Assembly (NCBI GenBank): GCA_026988435.1
Contig: JALSLH010000053.1
Coordinates: forward strand, 41,556-105,555
From: Methylophaga sp.
GTDB lineage: Bacteria > Pseudomonadota > Gammaproteobacteria > Nitrosococcales > Methylophagaceae
Reading direction: 5' to 3'
DNA: 64,000 bases
This document shows, one piece after another, positions 38,383-46,289 of this stretch (position 1 is its first letter; each line of letters begins with the position of its first letter). The notes below the pieces were generated by a model. The model did not search any database, was not told the DNA's origin, and saw only the letters and a list, made by a program, of their open reading frames with translations. The translations under genes and the position numbers were made by a program.

Positions 38383-39786
38383 TCACTTTTGATCGTTGAT
38401 CCACGTCACTGCCGACTTCATTGCGGCCAATGTGCGCTCAGTTCCCAATAATTCAAGTGTTACATCAAGAGGGGGCGACATAGTGTTACCGGTAATTGCC
38501 ACTCTAATAGGTTGTGCAACTTTACCCATACCAATCTCTCTGGCTACAGAGCATTCTTTTATATGGCTATGAATAGGTTCAGCTTGCCATTCTGGCAAGG
38601 CTGATAACCGTTGAACCATATTTTCTAAGATCTCTACACTGGCGGGCGTGAGATTCTTTCTAGCTGCTTTTTCATCGTATTCCGTCACTTCTTTATAAAA
38701 GAACTGACTATTCGCGGCCATTTCAACTAAGGTTTTAGCCCGCTCTTGTTGCAATGCTACAACCTTCACTAAATCTGGGCCATCTGCTGGATCGATACTC
38801 AATTGTCCCATATGCCAAGCTAGATGATGGGCAATATGCTCAGCCGTACTTGTTTTAATGTAGTGCTGATTTAACCATAACAATTTATCAGTATTAAATG
38901 CTGAGGCTGATTTATTAACATCAATAATATCAAATAATGAAATCATTTCATCAATTGAAAATATTTCTTGATCACCATGTGACCAACCTAATCGAACTAA
39001 ATAGTTTAATAGTGCTTCAGGCAAATATCCTTCATCACGGTAACTCATCACACTTACTGCACCATGGCGTTTTGATAAACGCGCGCCATCATCTCCCAAA
39101 ATCATAGGCAAGTGTGCAAATACAGGTACTTCAGCACCCAGAGCCTTGAAAATATTGATTTGCCTTGGCGAATTATTTAAGTGGTCATCACCACGAATAA
39201 CATGTGTTAAGCCCATATCAAGATCATCGACCACCACGGTTAGATTGTAGGTAGGCGTCCCATCAGGTCGCGCAATGATTAAGTCATCAAGTTCACTATT
39301 TTGAAATTCAATATTACCTTTGACGGCATCTTGAACAATCACGCTACCTTCGAGTGGGTTTTTAAAACGAATAACAGGGGCAACGCCCTTTTTTTCTTGT
39401 GCCGCGTGACGACATTTTCCGTTGTATCGCGGTTTTTCTTTATTGGCACGTTGCTGCTCACGTAATGTGTCCAACTCTTCTTTAGAACAATAACAATAAT
39501 AAGCATCACCTTGCTCTAATAACTGAGCGATCACTTCTTTATAACGATCAAAGCGATGGGTTTGATAAAAAGGACCTTCATCATATTCCAATCCTAGCCA
39601 TGTCATACCTTCTAAAATAGCGTTTACTGATTCTGCGGTAGAGCGCTCTAAATCCGTATCTTCAATACGCAAAATAAACTGACCGCCATGCTTTCGCGCG
39701 TAAAGCCATGAAAATAGTGCGGTGCGCGCACCTCCTACATGTAAATAACCTGTTGGGCTGGGTGCAAAGCGAGTGCGAATTGTCAT
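38383..39786 (-). CDS. gltX: Glutamyl-tRNA synthetase
   Basis: A class I synthetase of 467 residues. The ATP site HIGH-like motif is in [20 protein letters not shown] and the KMSKS-like motif is [13 protein letters not shown]. There is a cysteine-rich zinc-binding segment around [13 protein letters not shown] and KCRH. The anticodon-binding C-terminal domain is normal. It separates the xoxF genes from the divergent metallohydrolase-SoxYZ pair. No stop or frameshift is visible. Confidence 0.96.
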   Translation of the reverse strand: MTIRTRFAPSPTGYLHVGGARTALFSWLYARKHGGQFILRIEDTDLERSTAESVNAILEGMTWLGLEYDEGPFYQTHRFDRYKEVIAQLLEQGDAYYCYCSKEELDTLREQQRANKEKPRYNGKCRHAAQEKKGVAPVIRFKNPLEGSVIVQDAVKGNIEFQNSELDDLIIARPDGTPTYNLTVVVDDLDMGLTHVIRGDDHLNNSPRQINIFKALGAEVPVFAHLPMILGDDGARLSKRHGAVSVMSYRDEGYLPEALLNYLVRLGWSHGDQEIFSIDEMISLFDIIDVNKSASAFNTDKLLWLNQHYIKTSTAEHIAHHLAWHMGQLSIDPADGPDLVKVVALQQERAKTLVEMAANSQFFYKEVTEYDEKAARKNLTPASVEILENMVQRLSALPEWQAEPIHSHIKECSVAREIGMGKVAQPIRVAITGNTMSPPLDVTLELLGTERTLAAMKSAVTWINDQK

Positions 39787-39866
39787 ATTTTGGTCTCTTA
39801 AAACTGGATATTGGATTGAAATATACGTTATTGTATCAGCAAGTAAGCTATATAAAAGGTGTCAAT

Positions 39867-40817
39867 ATGCATAGAATTTCACTTTCCGTCTCTGCTTTAC
39901 TTTTATCGTTACTCATCACTAGTTGTAATAGTGAGAGCAAAAATGAAAGCAATAACAACTACCCCATTAAGGAAGTAACTGAGGGAATTTATTACCATCA
40001 AGGCATCCACCAAGATGCATCGGAAGAAAATATCGGTGCGATAGCGAATGTTGGTTTTATTATTGGTGAACACTGCGTTGCTGTTATTGATAGTGGCGGT
40101 AGTTATCTTGAAGGTACTTATTTACGCCAGGCAATTACAGAAAAAACTGACTTACCCGTCTGCTACGTAATTAACTCACACGTTCATCCTGATCATATTT
40201 TTGGTAACGCTGCTTTTAAAGATGATAATCCAGAGTTTATTGGGAATGAAAAGCTTCCTGCCGCTATTGCCGCGCGCCAAGGATTCTTTGCTAAAACATT
40301 TAAAGAAACACTCGGTGCGGCTTATAAAGGAACGGAATTTATATCTCCAACACGCACTGTTTCTGTAGGCGATCCTATAACGCTCGATTTAGGTAATAGA
40401 AAACTGATACTGACGGCCTATCCCACTTCACACACCGATAATGATCTGACTGTGTTCGATCAAAAAACAAAAACATTGTGGACTGGGGATTTATTATTTA
40501 TGGAGCGTATTCCTGTCCTCGACGGCAGTATCAATGGTTGGTTATCAACCATGCAACAGCTTAAAAAGCTCGATTTGAACTACGTTGTTCCAGGGCATGG
40601 TACGGCTAGCGACGATCTATGGCAACAAGGTTTTGAAAACCAAATTCGCTATTTCACCACTATTCATGATGAAATTCGTGTCATCGTTGATAACTTAGGT
40701 ACAATTAAAGAAGCAACGGAAACAGTAGGAATAACCGAGCAAAATAGTTGGGAACTTTTCCCTAACTATCACCGTCGTAATGTTACATCCTCATTTGTGC
40801 AACTTGAATGGGAATAA
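39867..40817 (+). CDS. Quinoprotein relay system zinc metallohydrolase (lipoprotein)
   Basis: A 316-residue metallo-beta-lactamase-fold protein. It begins with a lipoprotein signal (SALLLSLLITSC-NSE). The metal site is complete: NSHVHPDHIFGN (HxHxDH), PTSHTDNDLT, LWTGDLLFMERI and VVPGHGTASDD. Members of this family (related to SoxH/PqqB-type hydrolases) are encoded with PQQ dehydrogenases and SoxYZ-like carriers as a proposed quinoprotein relay module; the reaction is not known. I start at the ATG at 39867; an open extension upstream overlaps gltX on the other strand and lacks the signal peptide. The SoxYZ-like gene follows 31 bp later. Confidence 0.85.
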   Translation: MHRISLSVSALLLSLLITSCNSESKNESNNNYPIKEVTEGIYYHQGIHQDASEENIGAIANVGFIIGEHCVAVIDSGGSYLEGTYLRQAITEKTDLPVCYVINSHVHPDHIFGNAAFKDDNPEFIGNEKLPAAIAARQGFFAKTFKETLGAAYKGTEFISPTRTVSVGDPITLDLGNRKLILTAYPTSHTDNDLTVFDQKTKTLWTGDLLFMERIPVLDGSINGWLSTMQQLKKLDLNYVVPGHGTASDDLWQQGFENQIRYFTTIHDEIRVIVDNLGTIKEATETVGITEQNSWELFPNYHRRNVTSSFVQLEWE

Positions 40818-40848
40818 TAATAATTAATTTAAAAAGTGGAGAGACACT

Positions 40849-41655
40849 ATGTTCAATCGTATTTTAAGCCTATTAACGGCTAGCTTGGCTCTAGCATTTA
40901 TAAGCGCGCCGGCTAGTGCGGTGACGCCTACAGAGCCTTTATGGCCAACCTTAAAAGTTGAATATTTTGGCGATAGAGCTGAATCTATTCTTGAAGATGC
41001 TGATGACTGGTTAACAATAGAAGCACCAAAGCGTGCTGAAGATGCGGCTATTGTGCCTATTACTATTAAGTCTACACTTAAACCAACAGCAGATAAATAT
41101 ATCAAGAATATTCACTTTATTATTGATAATAATCCTGAACCTTATTCAGCAAATTTTCATTTATCACCTGATTTAGGTCTAGTTGATATTTCAACACGTA
41201 TGCGGGTTGACCAATACACTTATGTACGCGCTATTGCTGAAATGAATGATGGTTCATTGCATATGGTTTCTCGTTTTGTAAAAGCATCGGGTGGTTGTAG
41301 CGCTCCTGCTGGTAAAGATGCCGCGGCCGCGTTAGCACGATTAGGTAAAATGCAGATCCGTATGCGTAAACCTACTATTGGTGAACCTGTAACAGCACAA
41401 GTGATTGTTAGCCACCCTAACTATAACGGCTTACAATTTGATCAAGCAACACGTCGATACATTCGTGAACACCGCGTCACTAACATGACGATCAGCTATA
41501 ACGATAAAGAGTTGATTTCTGTTGATACCGGTATTTCAGTGAGCGAAGATCCTAGTATTCGTTTTACTTTCACGCCGACTGAAGCAGGCATATTAAAAGC
41601 AGATGTAAAAGACAGCAAAGACCAAGAATTTACACAGCAAAAAGAAATTATGTAG
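40849..41655 (+). CDS. Fused SoxYZ-like carrier protein, quinoprotein-associated
   Basis: A 268-residue periplasmic protein with signal peptide (LTASLALAFISAPASA-VT). Residues about 30-147 match SoxY and about 165-268 match SoxZ, joined by the segment ASGGCSAPAG. Cys150 in this segment is the only cysteine in the protein. It corresponds to the SoxY swinging-arm Cys that carries covalent sulfur intermediates. This fused form is found beside PQQ dehydrogenases rather than in sulfur oxidation clusters, and its cargo is unknown. It probably works with the adjacent metallohydrolase. RBS gtggagag lies 8 bp before the ATG. Confidence 0.88.
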   Translation: MFNRILSLLTASLALAFISAPASAVTPTEPLWPTLKVEYFGDRAESILEDADDWLTIEAPKRAEDAAIVPITIKSTLKPTADKYIKNIHFIIDNNPEPYSANFHLSPDLGLVDISTRMRVDQYTYVRAIAEMNDGSLHMVSRFVKASGGCSAPAGKDAAAALARLGKMQIRMRKPTIGEPVTAQVIVSHPNYNGLQFDQATRRYIREHRVTNMTISYNDKELISVDTGISVSEDPSIRFTFTPTEAGILKADVKDSKDQEFTQQKEIM

Positions 41656-41681
41656 CACTTCTTTTATACCCGTTTAAGATC

Positions 41682-41720
41682 AAAAAAGGCCGTATCTAAA
41701 TATTAGATACGGCCTTTTTT
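41682..41720. terminator. Bidirectional terminator
   Basis: Arms ggccgtatcta and tagatacggcc with a five-base loop, A6 on the left and T6 on the right. It serves both the SoxYZ-like gene and the convergent 118-residue gene. Confidence 0.95.
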
Positions 41721-41741
41721 ATAAGCTATGATTTACTACTG

Positions 41742-42098
41742 CTATCTTCTCATCTTACATTTTTCATATGCTTCTATATGTTTTTGTTGAAATGAGCTAA
41801 TTCCTGCGCGCACATTCTTATCATCTCTAAACTCGCCACCACGATCGCCCGGCATATTCTTTAACAGAAAACCCGTATTTGCTTCTTCAAATTCCGTTTG
41901 CGTAAAGTCTTCAGATAACTTATCGATCACACATGAACATTTATAGGTTGATTCATAAAGGTTCATTTTTGCACTATTCAATTCGATACACTGTTGTACA
42001 TACTGCACAGTAGTAACCGTTAAAAAATCATTTGCAGTTCCGACACTTGGTAGCGTCATCATGCCAGCAATTATTAGTGAAATACTGGTTTTTTTCAT
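41742..42098 (-). CDS. Small secreted four-cysteine protein
   Basis: A 118-residue protein with a signal peptide (SISLIIAGMMTLPSVGTA-ND). The mature 95 residues have four cysteines in QQCIELN, YKCSCVID and YEKCKMRR, probably in two disulfides, in a mainly helical, charged context with KNMPGDRGGEFRDDKN. I do not recognise a family. Similar small periplasmic proteins accompany methanol dehydrogenase genes in methylotrophs, so a role with XoxF or the relay pair is possible but unproven. It is convergent with the SoxYZ gene, sharing its terminator. Confidence 0.75.
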   Translation of the reverse strand: MKKTSISLIIAGMMTLPSVGTANDFLTVTTVQYVQQCIELNSAKMNLYESTYKCSCVIDKLSEDFTQTEFEEANTGFLLKNMPGDRGGEFRDDKNVRAGISSFQQKHIEAYEKCKMRR

Positions 42099-42334
42099 TC
42101 CTAACTCCTAAATTATACTTATTCAATACTAGAGATCTAAAGACTGTTCATTCAGTAGATAGTTCCTTGCTTGTTTGGCATAATACCTGAACTTTATCCA
42201 TTCGTGTGCAGTTTCATGCCCTTACTTTCATATCAATCCAACTTTTAACTGTGAAGTTTTTATTTTCCTGACCGATATAAGTTCATGTAGAATCATTTTT
42301 AGTATAAATAACAAAATTTAGGAATTATTACCCA

Positions 42335-43195
42335 ATGAAAAAACTATTACTCCACCTTGATACCGATCCTGTGCCTAGCGCTTTTGACCAAGCTGTTGTG
42401 TATGATGCCGGTGTTGATAATATCATTGCTTATGGTGGCATCACACGAGACAACGTTACGCCTCATGTACATGGCATGATCTTTACGCGTGGTGGTAAAA
42501 ACTTAAAAAATAGTGCGATTTTTATTGGTGGCTCTAATGTGGCCGCTAGTGAACTTGTAGGTAAGGCGGTAAAAAAAGCATTCTTTGGTCCTGTTAGTGT
42601 TTCCGTTATGCTTGATCCGAATGGTTCAAATACTACTGCCGCAGCGGTCGTTCGAAAAGTCCTCACCAATTATGATATCAGTGGCAAAAAAGTCGTAATT
42701 ATTGGTGGTGGGCCTGTTGGCCAGCGTAGTGCCTTATATTTTATTAAAGAAGGCGCCTCTGAAGTTATTATTACGTCCCGAAGTTTAGCACGAGCAAAAG
42801 CAATTACTGAACAAATGAAACAAGACTATGGCGTTGACATTATTCCGGGAGAAAGCCGCAGTGATGAGACTGTCGCCAAATTATTAAAAGGTGCTCATGT
42901 TGCCGTTGCTTGTGGCCCCGCTGGAGTGTGTATTCTACCTAAATCAGCATGGCAAAATAATGAAACTCTTGATGTTATCGCAGATGTTAATGCTGTGCCT
43001 CCTATGGGTGTAGAAGGCCTAGAGGTTATGGATAATGGCACTGAAAAAGAAGGCGTCCATTTCTACGGCGCGATAGCAATCGGTAATTTCAAAATGAAAG
43101 TGCATCGCGGTGCCATTAGTGCGCTATTTGAAAGCAACGACCAATTCCTCGATGAAACTACAATCTATGATATTGCATGTAAAATAGATCTCTAA
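42335..43195 (+). CDS. Methylene-H4MPT dehydrogenase paralogue (MtdB/MtdC family)
   Basis: A 286-residue cytoplasmic dehydrogenase of the NAD(P)-dependent methylene-tetrahydromethanopterin family, which oxidises methylene-H4MPT to methenyl-H4MPT. It has LLHLDTDPVPSAFDQAVVYD at the start, DPNGSNTTAAAVVRKV, the Rossmann loop VIIGGGPVGQRSAL, and DVNAVPPMGVEGLEVM. After the second Rossmann strand it has ITSRS, a Ser/Arg pattern that favours NADP. It is clearly diverged from the second copy at 44268, which matches MtdB better. It may be the NADP-specific MtdC form. It begins the H4MPT gene run. Confidence 0.87.
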   Translation: MKKLLLHLDTDPVPSAFDQAVVYDAGVDNIIAYGGITRDNVTPHVHGMIFTRGGKNLKNSAIFIGGSNVAASELVGKAVKKAFFGPVSVSVMLDPNGSNTTAAAVVRKVLTNYDISGKKVVIIGGGPVGQRSALYFIKEGASEVIITSRSLARAKAITEQMKQDYGVDIIPGESRSDETVAKLLKGAHVAVACGPAGVCILPKSAWQNNETLDVIADVNAVPPMGVEGLEVMDNGTEKEGVHFYGAIAIGNFKMKVHRGAISALFESNDQFLDETTIYDIACKIDL

Positions 43196-43218
43196 ATTAA
43201 AGGTACTTAATAATTAAT

Positions 43219-44214
43219 TTGAAAGTTCGCGTAAGTGCTCCTGCACGATTACATTTAGGTTTTTTAGACCTTAATGGCAATACAGGTCGAAAATTCGGTA
43301 GTATCGGCTTAGCTATTGACAGTCATCGTGTTGTTATCGACATGCAGTTACAAGCTGAAACAGCTATTGTCGGTGCCAATGTTTCTGCCGCATTGATACA
43401 ACGAACAAAGAGCATCATTGATCATTTTTATATGTCCTTAGGGGAAAATATTCCTGTTGCTCAGCAAGGTGTGTTTATTGAATTAATTGAGTTAATTCCA
43501 TCCCATGCAGGGCTAGGCTCGGGCACTCAACTTGCTATCGCAATATGTACAGCCTTATGTAAATTGCATAATATATCGGCGAGTACCCGAACAATTGCTG
43601 AGCAATTAGGTAGAGGTGCACGTTCTGGCATAGGTATCGCCACATTTGACCAGGGTGGGTTTATTGTTGATGGTGGCCTGAGTTCGTCATCAACTATACC
43701 TCCCTTGTTAACACATCATGATTTCCCGCAGAATTGGCGAATAGTCCTTATTATGGACAACAATAGCCAAGGTATTCATGGTGAGCAAGAGCTGCTTGCA
43801 TTCGAAAATTTGGCCGCTTTTCCATTAGCGGATTCTCAAGCTATTTGCCATCACGTTTTAATGAAGTTGCTCCCCGCGATAATCGAGCAAGAAATTGCCC
43901 CCTTTGGCCAAGCAATTACTGATATTCAATCTTTAATCGGTGATCATTTTGCGCCTGCTCAGGGTGGGCGCTATACCAGTCAACGCATCACATCATTATT
44001 AATTCACGCACAAAATCAGGGTCATACTGGCATTGCTCAAAGCTCATGGGGGCCAACTGGATGCGTTTTTGTCGAAGATGATGCCACTGCTCAACAATTA
44101 ATTAGCGATTTGTCACGCCACGTTCAACAACAAAATATAGATGATATTGGGCTATCATTTGTTACTGCCAAGGCAAATGAAAAGGGTGCCAAGATTGAAA
44201 TTACTGTGTCATAA
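43219..44214 (+). CDS. Beta-ribofuranosylaminobenzene 5'-phosphate synthase
   Basis: Catalyses the first committed step of H4MPT synthesis, joining p-aminobenzoate or 4-hydroxybenzoate to PRPP with loss of CO2 and pyrophosphate. The 331-residue protein is a GHMP-superfamily member. The start KVRVSAPARLHLGFLDLNG, the ATP-loop-like SHAGLGSGTQLAIAI, GRGARSGIGIATFDQGGFI and QSSWGPTGCVF are diagnostic of beta-RFAP synthase. The start is a TTG at 43219. It lies between the two MtdB-family genes. Confidence 0.92.
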   Translation: MKVRVSAPARLHLGFLDLNGNTGRKFGSIGLAIDSHRVVIDMQLQAETAIVGANVSAALIQRTKSIIDHFYMSLGENIPVAQQGVFIELIELIPSHAGLGSGTQLAIAICTALCKLHNISASTRTIAEQLGRGARSGIGIATFDQGGFIVDGGLSSSSTIPPLLTHHDFPQNWRIVLIMDNNSQGIHGEQELLAFENLAAFPLADSQAICHHVLMKLLPAIIEQEIAPFGQAITDIQSLIGDHFAPAQGGRYTSQRITSLLIHAQNQGHTGIAQSSWGPTGCVFVEDDATAQQLISDLSRHVQQQNIDDIGLSFVTAKANEKGAKIEITVS

Positions 44215-44267
44215 CGCTTATTATTAGAACGATATACCCAATTAAAAATAATTATTAAGGAACCACC

Positions 44268-45173
44268 ATGGCTAAACGTCCGATTCTCCATATGCTAGAT
44301 CCCAATGTTCACAATAGTCCGTTTGATATAAATATGGCCGTTGATGCTGGCTATGATGTTGTTATCCCTTATTCAAGTGTAAAACTTGAAGAAGTAGCGG
44401 GATTAACTCAAGATGCCATCTTCTCACGAGGACCTTCTGGTGTGAAAAAGACTGGCTTATTCCTAGGCGGTCGCGATATTGGCCTTGCTATGGATATGCT
44501 AGATTCAGCAAAAAAAGCAATGGTTCCGCCATTTGAAATTTCTGTTTTTGCTGATCCTAGTGGTGCATTTACAACAGCGGCGGCATTGGTTGCTTGTGTA
44601 GAGAAAGAATTAAAAAATAATTTTGGCCAAGAACTTAAAGGTGCGCGAGCAATTGTCTTTGGTGGTACAGGGCCAGTTGGTCTAGCCACGGCTGTTATTG
44701 CTGCTGAACAAGGTGCAATAACAACGATTGTTGATCACTTTTCTATCGATACTGCACTAGATTATGCTGATGAAGCAAAACGACGCTACGGTGTTGATTT
44801 AAAAGCGACAACCGCAGCATCTGATGCTGATAAAGCTCGCTTGGTATCAAATGCAGATATTGTTTTCTGTACCGCAAAAGCGGGGATTCAAGTGCTTAGT
44901 GCTTCTGTTTTAGAAGATGCAAAACGATTAAAAGTAGCGGGAGATGTGAATGCCGTTCCACCTCTAGGTATTGAAGGTGTCGATCTTATGGATTTAGGCA
45001 AACCATTAGAGTATGCAACAAATTCTGAAGGTGCCGTAGGTGTTGGAGCGCTAGCCGTTGGTAATGTTAAATATCAGTTACAAAAAACATTATTAGAAGA
45101 AACACTCCACGCAGATAAGCCTGTTTATTTAGATTTCCGCAATGCCTTTGATGGTGCTCGTAAGCTCGTTTAA
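44268..45173 (+). CDS. mtdB: NAD(P)-dependent methylene-tetrahydromethanopterin dehydrogenase MtdB
   Basis: Oxidises methylene-H4MPT during formaldehyde oxidation to formate and CO2. The 301-residue protein matches the Methylorubrum MtdB pattern throughout: PILHMLDPNVHNSPFDINMA, GLTQDAIFSRGP, ADPSGAFTTAAALVA, FGGTGPVGLATAV and AGDVNAVPPLGIEGVDLM, with GALAVGNVKYQ near the end. The residues after the Rossmann strand (TIVDHFS) place an Asp where NAD is favoured. An aaggaacc RBS lies 7 bp upstream. The ATP-grasp gene follows 12 bp later. Confidence 0.93.
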   Translation: MAKRPILHMLDPNVHNSPFDINMAVDAGYDVVIPYSSVKLEEVAGLTQDAIFSRGPSGVKKTGLFLGGRDIGLAMDMLDSAKKAMVPPFEISVFADPSGAFTTAAALVACVEKELKNNFGQELKGARAIVFGGTGPVGLATAVIAAEQGAITTIVDHFSIDTALDYADEAKRRYGVDLKATTAASDADKARLVSNADIVFCTAKAGIQVLSASVLEDAKRLKVAGDVNAVPPLGIEGVDLMDLGKPLEYATNSEGAVGVGALAVGNVKYQLQKTLLEETLHADKPVYLDFRNAFDGARKLV

Positions 45174-45185
45174 ATAACTATATCC

Positions 45186-46286
45186 GTGCAAGAGCAGCTG
45201 CTCCCTATACTGGTATTTGCACAAAGTGGCCGTTTTATAGCGCAATCAGCCAGCCAAGCCGGTTACCGTGTTTGGGTGGCTGATTGCTTTGGCGACCAAG
45301 ATACCTTAGATATTGCTGAACGTTGGCAACAGCTTGCTCCAATATCCCAGCTGTCAGAAAATAGAATCCTAGATATTCTTGCAAATTTGTCTCAAGGTGA
45401 AAACTGTCTTTTAATATGTGGTAGTGGCATTGAACAGCATTACCCATTCCTAAACAATCTTGCTGCCAACATCACGCTTCTCGGTAATACTGCGGCGAGC
45501 ATTCATACCATTAAAACACCGACCCTATTTTTTAATCTGCTCAAACAACTCGAAATTTCTTATCCTGACACATTATTTAAGCCACCAAAGGATACGGCAT
45601 GGCTAGCAAAGTCATCCTCAGGCCTAGGTGGAATACATATCCAATATTTAGAGGCACTGCAACAAACAGACGATACCTATTATCAGCGTTATGAGGCGGG
45701 TATAAGTGGATCAGGCTTATTTATCGCAGATGGTAAACAAGCTCAACTGCTCAATATCAATCAGCAATATCTACAGCCTTGCGAGTCATCACCTTTTCGA
45801 CTAGGGGGCATTACTTCGCCATGGCTAATATCAGAACACCATCAACAAGATTTAACGCTAGCGATTAATAAACTCACTTTCGCAGTCGGCTTATATGGTG
45901 TCAATAGTATTGATTTTATAATTTCAACGCGGGGGGAATTATTAATATTAGAGCTTAATCCTAGAATAAGCGCATCGGCAGAATTAGTCGATTGTAGAGA
46001 AGCTTTATTTCAGCACCATATCAATGCCTGTAACGGCCTTCTTGCTGATGAATTCAGAATTAAAACGTCATCACCTTCAAGACTTCATTATTATTATGCC
46101 GAGCATGATACACATATCTTAGCTGAGGCCGTGTGGCCTCCCACCTGTCATGATATTCCCGTAACCGGTTCAACCATATTAAAAGGCGACCCTATCTGCA
46201 CGATAACGATGCAAGCAGCGACATCAGAAAAACTCCAACAAACTTATTGTGATCTTAAAAGAGAGCTCATAATAAGGTTAAAGTAA
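45186..46286 (+). CDS. ATP-grasp domain protein of the H4MPT cluster
   Basis: A 366-residue cytoplasmic protein with a GTG start at 45186. The N-terminal part is a nucleotide-sugar-like pre-grasp domain (LPILVFAQSGRFIAQSASQA and LLICGSGIEQHYP). The ATP-grasp core has WLAKSSSGLGGIHIQYLE and the metal-binding ILELNPRISASAELVD. ATP-grasp ligases of this kind (ORF17 in Methylorubrum) occur in most H4MPT clusters of methylotrophs and are thought to add a side-chain unit to the cofactor or to methanofuran. The exact reaction is not settled. It ends 3 bp before the convergent FimX-like gene. Confidence 0.8.
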   Translation: MQEQLLPILVFAQSGRFIAQSASQAGYRVWVADCFGDQDTLDIAERWQQLAPISQLSENRILDILANLSQGENCLLICGSGIEQHYPFLNNLAANITLLGNTAASIHTIKTPTLFFNLLKQLEISYPDTLFKPPKDTAWLAKSSSGLGGIHIQYLEALQQTDDTYYQRYEAGISGSGLFIADGKQAQLLNINQQYLQPCESSPFRLGGITSPWLISEHHQQDLTLAINKLTFAVGLYGVNSIDFIISTRGELLILELNPRISASAELVDCREALFQHHINACNGLLADEFRIKTSSPSRLHYYYAEHDTHILAEAVWPPTCHDIPVTGSTILKGDPICTITMQAATSEKLQQTYCDLKRELIIRLK

Positions 46287-46289
46287 GAT

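Noticed and set aside
39708..39866. Longer N-terminus for the relay metallohydrolase
   Set aside because: The extension overlaps gltX on the opposite strand and would hide the lipoprotein signal that begins at the ATG at 39867.
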